The translations under genes were made by a program, and so were the position numbers. Below the pieces are notes generated by a model that did no database searches, was not told the DNA's origin, and saw nothing but the letters and a program-made list of their open reading frames with translations. This document shows, piece after piece, positions 1 through 12,240 of a stretch of 64,000 nucleotides of DNA (positions are counted from its first letter, which is position 1; each line of letters begins with the position of its first letter). The DNA is from Reticulitermes lucifugus (lineage: Eukaryota > Arthropoda > Insecta > Blattodea > Rhinotermitidae), in assembly GCA_026260175.1 (NCBI GenBank), contig JAKCWW010000888.1, positions 1-64,000 of the forward strand. Direction: 5' to 3'.

Positions 1-1170
1 AGGAAGAAATGGAAGGATATAGTTGAGAAGGCCAAAACCTACAAAGGATGAGGTTGTCGTGCCCTTATAAGAAGAAGAAGTATACGAATGTTATAGACGT
101 GTTTCTGACAAAGTCGTAGAAGTCTGCATTGATCACCACCTAAACTAGAGATTATACTGAAAGCAATTAGAATGCAAGACAATTTCAGCACAAAGCCCAG
201 AACAAAATATAATCTAGGCTACTATAATTCCCCCTGTCTGAGCCTGCTGAATTCATTCCACATTTTCGCACCCCACGTCTCTATAATCAATTTTAATATT
301 ATAATCCTCCATATGCCTAAGCCTTTTAAGCAATTTTTTCCCTTCAGGGCTTTCTACTAAAACCGAAAACGTATTCATCACTCTCATACGTGCTACATAT
401 CCCATCCACATAATTATTTAATTGACCACTCTGTCAATTAAACTTGCATATAAAAAGTGTATGTCTTTTTTTAAAACGTCCGAAGATGTGAACTATGCAT
501 CGCCGTACAATCGAATTTGCTGTCACCGAAAGGTCAAACACAGCCAAGTAAAACATCCCGTATCTAACACCAATTTTTCTCTGACGCCATGTGATTGCTA
601 TCGCGCTTCTGACGTATCATGCCTGCTTTCTCGTCGCGTGCCGAAAAAAGCTTTCAGCTCTTGTATTGATTTCAGATGGTGATAAATCGACCACATGGGG
701 TGAGCGACGATAGACCTCGCGTTGTTTTGAATGAAGTCCTCGAATGGCGCCTCTGAGTGTCGTCCTCGATAGGACTAGGAATGTAAACAGGTCATGTCTG
801 TGCGTCGCACGACTTATGTTGCTTACATTTGCATATTGTAATTAGGAACGCGGAAACAGTGGCTTGGCTGATAAACACGAAGCGGTTTTTCAGCAAAGTC
901 ATTAACATCATTCGAAACACACGTAAACAAGACGTAGAGAAAGATGGAGCACTAATATTCTAGCCTTTAATTAATAAACATACAGACTAACGCCAATGAT
1001 TTTAATTGCATTCCACCAGTATAATATTTCGTGAATGTTTTGTGGCTTTTATTTAGATTGCATTCGCGCCATATGTCAAATATACCTGAAGTCTGTAAAT
1101 GCCTTTGTGGTAAGCAATCTTCAGAGGAGACATCCAGTTGTGTTTCGTAAACTACTCGTAAATAATAAAG
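1..1170. other. No recognisable feature
   Basis: A+T-rich sequence. Two short open frames (63 and 87 codons) lie at 172-360 and 422-682, but neither resembles a known protein. I see no repeat, RNA gene or coding region. Confidence 0.6.
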
Positions 1171-1182
1171 GCAATTTTACAT

Positions 1183-1209
1183 GTTTCGGCCCATAAGGTT
1201 CATCATCAG
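1183..1209 (-). repeat. Hammerhead-core-like motif (Penelope-type)
   Basis: Read on the minus strand this is CTGATGA, a short imperfect hairpin, then GAAAC followed by ATG. CTGANGA and GAAA are the two invariant blocks of the hammerhead ribozyme core. Penelope-like retroelements are known to carry small hammerheads in their pseudo-LTRs. The flanking A+T-rich sequence contains AATAATAAA, as at other sites of this kind in the window. The match is by eye, so a degenerate repeat without ribozyme activity is equally possible. Confidence 0.45.
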
Positions 1210-1214
1210 CCACG

Positions 1215-2260
1215 AATAAATAAAAAGGACGGCAGTAAAACATCTTGAATTGTCATTCCTATGAAAGAGATCTCTGTCTCTCACCTTAGCTACTACAATC
1301 ACACTACTGTATAAAAATCAACCTAACGCACCTTAATTGTATAATGTAAAAAGTTCTTGAATTTAGTTGTTGTATTATGACAGCAAATATATTTAAAAGT
1401 CACATTTAGGATTATTAAATAAGAAATACAATTATTGTACCTTTACTTTATTGCAATAAGACTTCATTATCATCCTTTTGTTTTTATTATTTTTTCTTGC
1501 CATTATATAATTGTTTTGTTTCATGTGTAAAATAGGTAGGTTGATCTTGCACTAATACCGTGAATTTAATTGTTGATCGATGATGGGACATTTTCTCTTT
1601 ATTTACATAAAATTATATCTGGGTATGATATTCTTTTCTTTACGTGACTTTCTTACTTGTCTTCTTTATGAAGGGTTTGACTGGCCTTGTTGAACCTTGT
1701 TTTTTAGTTGTTATCCTCAAATTTACCTATTGTAATACAGATTATGTACAAAAATTTCTGCACTGATGGCAACAAAGAGGTAGATTTATATTAGTGAGTT
1801 TATGACTATATAATTTTCAATAGCATAATTTACTCATGACTTTCTCTTGTAAGCGTGCTGTGTCTACTACGCAGTGGTCAACAGGACACTAAGTCATGAA
1901 CTGAGGTGGAGCTATGTAATGTAGTATGCAAGTCTGTCATCTGTCGTGTTCGTGTCGTACTATCGTATCAAAGAGTTCATTAGAACCGACTGTCTGATAC
2001 GATAATATACTGGATATAAAATATACCTTTCTCTACGACGGTTGTCAAAACAATTTTTATTCAGCTCAATATCTATTGAGATGCGCTCAAGGTAACAGCA
2101 GAAAAGCGTACATGTTTTTATGTAAATCTCAATCCCTTCAGATTAATTGCATAGATCTTTATGTAAATTGTCAGGCATTTTAGTTGCATCGTAAACAAAC
2201 CTGAAACATATCAACAAATTTTATTAAAATTTCCCAGAGCCAATTTTCGTTAAAAATTTC
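1215..2260. other. No recognisable feature
   Basis: Very A+T-rich with no open frame above about 60 codons. The stretch leads into the hairpin insertion at 2,266. Confidence 0.6.
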
Positions 2261-2265
2261 TGCAA

Positions 2266-2380
2266 TTATCAAGATATTAAATTAAGTTTCAGACCAACTG
2301 ATGCAATCAGTTGGTCTGAAACTTAATTTAATATGACGAAGATGCACGGTTTCAACAATGTGAAATTTATCAAGATATTA
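2266..2380. repeat. Perfect hairpin insertion inside a 14-bp direct repeat
   Basis: Positions 2,274-2,302 and 2,306-2,334 are perfect reverse complements (29 bp) around a GCA loop. The block lies between two identical copies of TTATCAAGATATTA, at 2,266-2,279 and 2,367-2,380, which look like a target-site duplication. The implied insert is 2,280-2,366. Its apex carries CTGATG and the right arm carries TCTGAAAC, reminiscent of the hammerhead-like motif found elsewhere here. It is best explained as a short inverted-pair retroelement insertion. The perfect arms suggest recent origin or gene conversion. Confidence 0.7.
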
Positions 2381-2542
2381 CTTGCAGAGCGGCAGACAGG
2401 CTAACAAAATCACTCTAAGAACAAGCCAAATTATTCGTATTCCGCAAAAACCAGAAGCAGCGGTAAAAAATTTGTTTTGTGGTTAGCTTGAGGAAGTGGA
2501 TGGAGTAAAACCATCCAAACATACTTCCGAATATTATGAAGT

Positions 2543-2838
2543 GACATATTTCAGCCGATCCTGGTGGCCGCGCGGTCTAAGGCGTAGGTCTGCGGCCGCT
2601 CGCTTGCTGGGATAGGGGTTCGAATCCCGCCGGAAGCATGGATGTCTGTCTCTTGTGAGTGTTGTGTGTTGTCAGGTAGAGGTCTCTGGGACGGGCCGAA
2701 CCCTCGTCCAGAGGAATCCTACCGAGTGTTTGTGTGCATGTGTCATTAAGTGTGATCAGGTGCAACAATAACCCTCTACACCTACAATGAGTAGGTAGAA
2801 GAGGTCAAGATAAGAAATAAAGAAATTAACACATTTCA
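2543..2838 (+). mobile_element. SINE family S1, copy 1 (tail type 1)
   Basis: A tRNA-derived SINE spans about 2,554-2,827. The head has an A-box-like GTGGCCGCGCGGTCTAAGGC and a perfect B-box GGTTCGAATCC, as in class II (Leu/Ser) tRNAs. The body carries GTTGTGTGTTGTCAGGTAGA. The 3' tail is of type 1, with CAACAATAACCC and GAGTAGGTAG before an A-rich end. Imperfect 11-bp flanking repeats (2,543-2,553 and 2,828-2,838, 9 of 11 matching) look like a target-site duplication. Open frames crossing it are by-products of the SINE. Confidence 0.88.
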
Positions 2839-3004
2839 GTGTAATACGTTACACAAAGCATACACAGTTCCATACCTCAAAGGGCCACCCTTCTTATTTT
2901 TGTGGGCCTGTTTCAAAACGAGCCGCGTTTGTACGGAAACGTAGAACGACATAGGGAAAGGACATAGGGAAAACACGCATCATACTTGGATTATTGTCTT
3001 TTAG

Positions 3005-3085
3005 AATCTTGTGCAGCGTAGTTTGGTAGATAGGTACCAACATTGCGGAGGAACCTTCTACCTTTGTCTACGGGTGAGAAAAATC
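3005..3085 (-). repeat. Dispersed repeat P2, copy 1
   Basis: GTAGTTTGGTAGATAGGTAC followed by CGGAGGAACCTTCTACC is the reverse complement of the P2 pattern: (C)TGATGATGGAGG, a hairpin loop, CCTCCGAAACGTTGG, CTACCTACCAGACTACAC. This is a degenerate partial copy lacking a clear outer end. Confidence 0.55.
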
Positions 3086-3089
3086 TACA

Positions 3090-4635
<1,546 letters not shown>

Positions 4636-4639
4636 TCGC

Positions 4640-4858
4640 ATTCATATGACATAAATGAGAGTCAGAAGGGAATACGAGTGAGAGAGTAGCCTAACGCCAA
4701 TGTGTAAAAGGGAATGAGAGTGTAGGTGAGTGGAATGAGATAAGAGAGAAGGAGGCGAGTGATGTGGACGGCAGTAAAGAGACAGACAAAGGAAAACACA
4801 TTAAGAAAGTGGAGGTAAATGGAACAAAGAAAGGAAAAGAGATAAAATTATAAAGGGA
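4640..4858 (+). other. Purine-rich tract
   Basis: The plus strand is strongly enriched in A and G for about 200 bases, with repeated GAGAG, AAGGAAAAG and GGAATGAGA words but no clean period. Similar tracts occur at 16,430-16,620, 19,385-19,490 and 32,645-32,815. It could be a decayed simple repeat. No coding signal is seen. Confidence 0.5.
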
Positions 4859-5151
4859 AGGCCGTGCCATGGCTCAGGCGGTTAATCGCAGGTCTCCCAC
4901 CGCGGAGGCCCCGGGTCGGTCCACGTGGGATTTGTGGTGGACAAAGTGGCACTGGGACAGGTTTTTTCCGCGAGTACTTTCGGTTTTCCCTTGTCAGTTT
5001 CATTCCACTGGTGCTGCATTACTTGAAAAAATGAAAAAACCTGTAATCTTTCTCTTCAGCTTCATCACAAGGGTCTCAAGGCTGCGGTGCGTCCGTAGCT
5101 TCTGCTGCGAGGCCCTTCTCCACCACCACAAAAAAAAAATTAGAACGGGAA
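4847..5151 (+). mobile_element. SINE family S2, copy 1
   Basis: A full-length-looking tRNA-derived SINE spans 4,860-5,138. The head reads ATGGCTCAGGCGGTTAATCGC, A-box-like, followed by a degenerate B-box at GGTCGGTCCACGTGG. The body includes TGGTGGACAAAGTGGCAC, GGGACAGGTTTT and TTTCATTCCACTGGTGCT. It ends in CACCACCAC plus a run of A. Near-identical 13-bp repeats at 4,847-4,859 and 5,139-5,151 (11 of 13) look like a target-site duplication. The body is shared with copies at 28,480, 29,169 and 53,515. Confidence 0.85.
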
Positions 5152-5239
5152 ACCGAAGACAGTGGAGAAAATAACAGAAGATAAGGGAAAAGAAGAGGAA
5201 AAAGTGGCGTTGTCGAAATGTTGTTCCAAGTTTGAAGGC

Positions 5240-5335
5240 AAGTCTTCTGGGATGTGATAGAATGTAGTCTGGCAGATAGGCACAGACGTTTCAGAAGAAC
5301 CTGTTGCCTCTATTACCAGATATAATACCATATTC
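5240..5335 (-). repeat. Dispersed repeat P2, copy 2
   Basis: Reads TCTTCTGGGATGTGATAGAA, GTAGTCTGGCAGATAGGCAC and GTTTCAGAAGAACCTGTTGC on the plus strand. On the minus strand this gives CTGGTAATAGAGGCAACAGG, then TTCTTCTGAAACGT, the hammerhead-like core of family P2, followed by the outer ACATCCCAGAAGA end. About 95 bp, moderately diverged. Confidence 0.7.
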
Positions 5336-5339
5336 GTCA

Positions 5340-6180
5340 ATAAAGCTTCCTCCAAAATACTGATAATTATTAACCAGTTTACACAGTGCCACGTACCAGA
5401 AAACTATTATCTTCAAAGAAATCGCAGTGAAAACCGCAAAGCTGATTTATTGTTTATTTATTTATTTATTTAACGACACTCTCAATAAATCTTCGTATTG
5501 TGAGACAATAGTAAACAATGGACTGGAATGATGAGGGCAAAAGCCAGTGACCTGATTTGAGGTACTATCCCAGCATTTACTTTTAAAGACCAGGATTAAG
5601 AAAGCGTCGAGCTTTTCTACACTTCTACAAACACCTTCTGTTAACTACCTAAATTGTCAAGGCATTATGTTACGGCTATTTTATTCATTCGCATTTTCGA
5701 ACAACCTACTTGTCATCAAAGCAAATAATCTGCCAAAAGAAGACATTCCTTTACAAAATATAGTGGATTTCAACTCGAATGATAGTCTTCTGTCACTGTT
5801 TCAGACTTACAGTCACTTCAACTTCAGCGCAGCGAGACGATGAATAGCAACACAGCCGGAACATGTAACCAACTTTTATTTATTTAATGAGTTGTTTGTT
5901 CTTTACAGGAATACGTGCCATATAATACCAGGAGCGGAACCACACGAAATGACTATGAAAACTTCCACCCTCCTTCCTTTAAGATCGAAAAATTCGTCCA
6001 CCATAATCGCTTCATTCTGATAAGACGGTTAGAAATAAACGAAATTATGTACATACAAACAGTAGCCCTTTGTTTCCTCATTTCTATGGATTCGTCTCCT
6101 TTGCCTACGTTAGTTCCTTATTAAAGTAAAACGTAAACCCGAACGAGCGAAAGAATAGTTCCACGGTTTCTTAACTTTGA
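5340..6180. other. No recognisable gene
   Basis: Apart from the (TTTA)n run and the short phrase near 5,545 noted above, nothing is recognised. Confidence 0.5.
5455..5474 (+). repeat. (TTTA)n microsatellite
   Basis: About five units of TTTA. It is followed by ACGACACTCTC and, from about 5,545, CCTGATTTGAGGTACTATCC, a phrase that recurs in weaker form near 8,495 and 53,000. A link with repeat S5 is possible but weak. Confidence 0.6.
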
Positions 6181-6182
6181 CA

Positions 6183-6310
6183 CTACTTGGAGGTGAGTGG
6201 TCTCAGCTGCTTTACCTATGGTTCCCACTGGACAGATAGATGGGTGGTCCCCAGAGTGGGTCCGTGCGCTGTAGAGAAAGACCAGTCTCATATCGTTGCT
6301 AGCAGAACCG
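6183..6310 (-). mobile_element. SINE S3 body, degenerate fragment
   Basis: On the plus strand, TTGGAGGTGAGTGGT, GCTTTACCTATGGTTCCCAC and GATGGGTGGTCCCCAGAGTG follow the order of the reverse complement of the S3 body seen at 48,262 and 60,128. The tRNA-like head is not recognisable. Confidence 0.45.
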
Positions 6311-9300
6311 CAGTCCCTATTCTGGTCAATACACTGAATTAAGTATCCCGTAATTTACATTTTACTGCTAAAAATACAGTAAGTTATAACTATGTGGTTT
6401 CTGACCCCAGGATTTTGCTTACAGATTTATTACGGGAATCAATGTTGTCGTGGCTGGTTGTCCCCTTTTTAATGCGACGTCACATACTGAAGCACATGGC
6501 ATTGGATGTTATTAAATTTCTGAGTAGGCCTAATAGATCCTAGTTTCATTTCAATAAATGCAATTTTTAAGAACAAATTATCTGCAGTCAGTAGTAAACT
6601 ATACTACAAAACGAAATACAACATTAAATACCAGGTTTAATTTTGGGAACGCAAATGACACTTTCTCTTCATCCAAATGTGCAAACTGTTACATAATAAA
6701 AAATAACAACGTATGAAATAATGGCGTTATTCGATCTGTTGCAGCGGAGAGATACAAATACAATACTATTGTCTTACACACCATTTGTGGTAAGTTATTA
6801 AGAACGGATCAATGGACTGGCGAACCGCCGAAAATAGTATTGAAAGTCCATTTCCTTCTTCACACAGAATATATGTATCTTGTAAAAAGAATCTGTTAGT
6901 TATGATCAGGGAAATATTAGTTTTGGTAATAAACCTGAAGATGGAGGCAGTTAGTTTCTCCGTATCAGCACACATTCTGTCACATCCCACAAGATCTAAA
7001 TCGCATATCTACAGCACATAAAATGTCTTTGAACACGTACATACCAGTACAAGTTGCAGAAGCCACTTGATTTGATTGGCTCCCAAAGCCACAGTAAAAT
7101 CTGTTTGCCGATGGCAATATGATCGGTGCACAAAAGTGATGATTCAGTCTCGAGGAATTGTGTTATTTCGTGTGTTAATTGGAAACAGACCGCGGGAGGG
7201 TAATCAGGGTAAGTGCATATAAATTTGTTGGTATTTCCCCCAGTCGCCCGGCCCCAGGCGATGAAATGAAGCAATGTTTTCTTGCTAGACGCCATCCAGC
7301 TAATTAAAGGGCTAGGGGTATACAGGTACCACATCGATGCACAGCGCAACGGAAAGGAAAGCATATGTATGTCTGCGAATGCTCACCTACGCCTTTCCAT
7401 AATGCAGAGTAGTTCAACTCTTTCCTGATTATTTATTTGATCATAATATTTGCTGAGGTACGAATCTGTCACGGCGGTTGATATCCTGTGGTGTAACGAT
7501 GTACAGGTTGACAGAGGCAAGTACCGATGTCGAGGAAAAATTTGCTGCATTCTTCTTAGGAAAACTCCTAAAGACAGAAGCAGCATGGTACCTCCGAAAT
7601 GTTAGAACCCAATTTATCAAAACACACAACATACTGTAACAGAAGAGCGTGAATTGAAAAAATCTGTTCTTCTGTCTACCAAAATTTTATCGTTTTCTGG
7701 TTTATAATACTGGAAAAATTCAGATACTCCCTCACATGCTGGATGAAATTTAGTTACTTTATGGTTTAACTTTATCAGCCACGGAACTTAAACGATAATA
7801 CGAAGCAAAACTGACGGTACTAAAAGATACAACATTTAGTACATCTAAAGGAAAAATGTTCCGGCTCTTTAGGTTACCATGCAGTATCCACTCGTTCTTC
7901 TGGTAAATTTAGTATAGAATTAAGGTAAAGAATTGGAAACGGACGGTCAGGAGTGGGAAGCGGTGTGTTTTGAGTACGCAGTGTAGGAAAGAAGTTGAGC
8001 AGTTAGTGTATTAGAGATGAATTTTTATTTTAGCAATAGGGGGAGGGAGGGGGGAGGCTGAATTGGGGTAGTACAATTATTAACATCAAAATTCCGCTGC
8101 AGCACAGCTTTTCGTATGCTAATATAAGATTCCACCCCCAATAAAGTCATCAAAATTATATTAAAAATTTGGTTTTTACCTCAACATATACACTCCGTGT
8201 CCATTACACAGACAAGCCGATTAACGCTCTTTAGGGAGTTGTCATTGTTTGTTGTCAGGATTATAAGAAGCACATAAAACACTGTGTGAACAAACTGCGG
8301 GGTTATTTAATGTTAGTGGAAGTGAGAGAGTGTAGTGTGCTACCCACAGGACTTTAACAGGTGTAAGTACGTATTTTTATTTTTCATCCTCATCTGTCGC
8401 CGTATTCATCATAGTAGGGAGTTTTACTAATTTAATGGCTCGCCCCTCCCAAGCAATAATTGGAAAGGATGTGGCAGAAAAGGTCCAAGGTTAATTTGAG
8501 GTATTATTACAGCATTTACCTGGTGATACTGAAGAGAAGCAAGAAAAATCTTATTCTCGAGCAGGAATCAGGGTCGAGATTTTAAATTTGTACGTCACAA
8601 ATATCTAGCAGGAGTACTACTGCGCGGTTCAAAATCCATAATTAAAGTATACAACAGGCAGTGGGTAAGTCACTAAGTCAGTCAATTTATTCTTCTTGAC
8701 GTTTGTAGCGAATATCCAAAGAATGCACCACAGAAACCAGAGTGAAGAGTTAGTGAGCTCCAACAGAATTGAACTCTGTACTCATAAATGGACGGTAGCT
8801 GATCTTTCCACCGGCACCTCCTACCCATCGATCTATCGAAGTGATCGAAATGGAAGGCATTCCATTTTCGAGGCGTCACATTGTCGGGAGTCAGCGTGGT
8901 CACGAGTGTTATCTATTGAGCAGAGACTTTAGTTTCCATGGCAACTTGTGCGGCGGTAGTAGCACCGGGCTAAATACAGAAGGATTGTTAAAGTTTGGCA
9001 ACAACTGTGGGGCTGTCACTAAGCACTGTTCTCTGGAAATAAGGGCAGCGCCAGTAATTAACAATGTGATGAGTCACATTGCAACCGCAAGCCCACGTAA
9101 CAACATTATCTTTGTTTCTTAGGATTTAATGTCCTCTTTGCACAATACAGGGCACAAAAGTTACCTGTATTCGTCCGCAGGTTTCAAACAGAGAATAGGC
9201 CAAAAGAATTACATAACATTTTATACTGGGAAGTTTTATCAAAATCTGTAGTTTTATTCCAATTTTGATTAAAATCAAACAACAATAAACACTTTGCATG

Positions 9301-9760
9301 AAGACCTAAGTCGTTGCTACGTAAAGCCCGAGCGTAGATTGTTAAATACTTATCTGAGCGAAAAATGCTTCGAAGTAAAACGGTAGAGATAATTGAAAGC
9401 CAGATTTTGTGTGCAATAAAATGTGGCTTTCAGTAAGTCTTGCGGTGTTCGATATACGCTAATTAAAGTGGATCACCACGTCGTAGGACAAAACATGTCG
9501 AGGTGTGAAGATAACAGTCTTCTAGGTTATGATGCCGTGATTACTGATAATTTGTTACGGATGTTTAGAAAGATTTTGATGCCTCCATTTTCAAGGTAGT
9601 TGAGAAAAAATCAAATCATAAAATAATATGTGACTCGCTTCAAAGATATACGAATATATGGTAGTATATTCCGAAGCTTGTTATTTACCTGTCTAGCTGT
9701 GGGCCTATTATTTTCTTTGGCCAATCAACCAAAACGTTAGTTATATATACAATGACGTAT
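6311..9760. other. Anonymous intergenic sequence
   Basis: No gene or clear repeat. The 122-codon frame at 6,996-7,364 (-) has no recognisable domain. TAATTTGAGGTATTATTACA near 8,490 resembles the phrase at 5,545. A GGGGGAGGGAGGGGGGAGG run lies near 8,040. Confidence 0.5.
7480..7565 (-). repeat. Possible P2 fragment
   Basis: TGTACAGGTTGACAGAGGCA and ACCGATGTCGAGGAAAAATT vaguely follow the P2 reverse complement (GGTACCGACGTTTCGGAGGAACC). The match is weak and could be chance. Confidence 0.2.
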
Positions 9761-9763
9761 ACA

Positions 9764-9815
9764 ATATATATATATATATATACAATGTTTCGGTCACGAG
9801 TCTCAACGCTGTCAT
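9764..9815 (-). repeat. (TA)n next to a degenerate GAAAC hairpin motif
   Basis: (AT)n covers 9,764-9,782. Immediately after it the minus strand reads ATGACAGCGTTGAGACTCGT, then GACCGAAACATTG. It has the GAAAC half of the hammerhead-like motif, while the CTGANGA half is altered. Confidence 0.35.
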
Positions 9816-9819
9816 TGTA

Positions 9820-11660
9820 AGTAGTGGATTTTTATAAACAAAAGATAATTATTGTTTCCTTCTTTAATTGATTTCTGTGGATTTTAATTTTAGATAGCTT
9901 TTCATATAAATAAAAGTACAAAATAAAACCGGTTTATTAATACTGAAATAGTATTCAGTTTCTTCCCAATATAATGAGGAGGAAAACAAACTCAAAGCAG
10001 GAAGAAAGGGCTGGAATACGAATATTAACTTCCGTCATTTGCTCGGTTGGATTACTTGGAATTTTTTAACCAATAGCTCTAACAGTTATAGTGAAGAAAG
10101 CCAATAAAATGGAACGAAACAGATGCTCTAAAGCAATTTTCTTCTCCATCTTGCTCGCTATTCATTAAAAACTAATAAGAAACCAGACGTCATGGCTGAA
10201 AATTATCGGAATATTCTGTTCCATCTACATATTCATCGCCCCACAAATTGTACGTATATTTAGAGGGAATATTTTTCATTTCCTAATTTTCCTGTCACTT
10301 TCTTTATAGGCTACTGATTACTGAGAAGATAGTTGCCGGAAACCTGAACATATATACTTATTTCACATGGTTTAATTATATGATATGTGATCAGTTCTTA
10401 AGGCGACGGAACACTCCAGCAAATTGCTGTAACACTCTCCGAAGGAACGTAGTTCGAATCTCAGTACGTTATTCATGATAAGGTATTAACGTTAAAAGCT
10501 ATTTGTGGCTGTGATAAAAGAGACCAAACCTCTAGTGAAAAATCAGTTCCTACATTATTATTAGTAAGTAATGGCGTGAAAGACAAGCGAATTGGCATAC
10601 CAAAAGATTTGGCCTCTAACAAATAGAATTCCAGGGGAAATAATATATGACGGAAAAATTTACGTGTACATTTTGTTCAAGGCAAAGCTTTCTGTTTCGT
10701 TTCAAACAACAAAAGAATAGCTTGAATTATGGCACGATCGTCTCATTCCTAATATAATCAATTCACAATTCATGTACAGTATTACAACTTATACGGCATT
10801 ACCATGTATATACAAACCAATATGTTGAAAAAAGCGACCGCTAAATACCAAGAATTCTTCGCCTGATTGATTCGTAAGTTAACAATGCCGTCGCTTACAC
10901 ACTGTAGTTATTATACAACCCAACCAGGATTATCCGTTCGCGGCGGAAGATGGTTGGTCTCCTTCTAGACATCAAAATATATAGCAGCTGAAACTTAAGA
11001 CACAAAATCATCGTGGCCTTGTTATCTCCATGGGATAATCCGTGCTCTAATGATCAATATAACGTGCAGCTTGTTTAAAACATTTTCTTGACAACGTCGG
11101 ATCTAGAGGGCCATAATAGAACGAACAGCGGGCACTACAAATTAAATAAGCGACCAATAAACATTTATTAGAACTTTAATATAATATTTTTATTACACGA
11201 ACAGACAAAATTAGGCCACAAAATTAGTAGTATAACTCCCTTACGAATTTAATGCTTTCGAGGACGAGATATCATGGTCTTCATCTTCGAATGATATAAA
11301 AGAAGTGACCACATATTACATCTACACCAGATAAGGAAAAACAGTGAATGTCTGACCTGAATAAAAACCAGCGGAAAATATATATTGCTAAAAATCGATG
11401 TTTTAAGTTTATTTTAACCTAACTGCATTTTAACATAAAGTAACTTATACTTTCTATACGTAACCAATTCATCAATATACAAATTTTTAATTACCCCTTA
11501 CACAGGGATGGGATTAAAATAAGTACACTTTACACTTTTATATTTTTCAAAATAAAAAAGCTTTATTAAATTTGGAGTGTAAAAGAAATAAGGTCTCATT
11601 CATTGTAAATATGATTCTTAACTAAGTATTCCTCGAATATACGTATTTTAACATTAACGT
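9820..11660. other. No recognisable feature
   Basis: A+T-rich with no long open frame and no repeat I could match inside the window. Confidence 0.55.
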
Positions 11661-11665
11661 TGTAC

Positions 11666-11697
11666 CTGACGATGGCTTGAAGGTTTTGGGCCGAAAT
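11666..11697 (+). repeat. Hammerhead-core-like motif
   Basis: CTGACGA is followed by a stem that pairs GGCTT-type bases with GGGCC imperfectly, then GAAA. Downstream AGTAATAAACATCTGTG resembles the sequence after other copies. CTGACGA fits the CTGANGA consensus exactly. Confidence 0.45.
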
Positions 11698-11992
11698 ATG
11701 TTGTGAATTCCTGTATGACTCACAGAGTAATAAACATCTGTGTAAAGTATAATCAGTTTCGATATACTTAAAAATGAGTGATATGTAGGTTAGCAAATTA
11801 AAGGTTAGTCGTGTAATAAGAAGGGATGGTGATGAGGATTCAAACACCATTATTAAAATCTACAGCTATACTTGCCTATCGCTTCACAGCCGTGACTATC
11901 ATACATACCAAAAAGAATTCGGAGTAAATTCCATAAAAACGATAGTAAAATAAACCGTCATTCACAAATAAAACATTTTATTATCTGTTTTT

Positions 11993-12240
11993 GACGATCC
12001 CAGTGGCAGCGCGATCTAAGGCGTGGGTCTACGGCCGCTCGCTTGCTGGGATTTTGGGTTGGAATCCCGCCGGGGGCACGGATGTCTGTCTTTTTTGAGT
12101 GTTGTGTGTTGTCAGGTAGAGGTCTCTGCATCGGGTTCATCACTAGTCCAGAGGAGTCCTACCGAATGTGGTGTGTCTGAGTGTGATGGTGAAGCCTCGA
12201 TAATTAGGAAGGCCCACTAGGGGCTGTTGCGTCATTGAAA
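11993..12240 (+). mobile_element. SINE family S1, copy 2 (tail type 2)
   Basis: The tRNA-like head has GGCAGCGCGATCTAAGGCG and a B-box altered to GGTTGGAATCC. The same body (GTTGTGTGTTGTCAGGTAGA) follows. The 3' tail is of type 2: GTGAAGCCTCGATAATTAGG, then GGCCCACTAGGGGCTGTTG and a short A run. Head and body match copy 1 but the tail is different. Confidence 0.85.

Noticed and set aside
2554-2640. A tRNA-Leu/Ser gene at the start of the S1 SINE
   Set aside because: The A- and B-boxes are present, but no acceptor stem closes, and the same head recurs elsewhere attached to the same SINE body.
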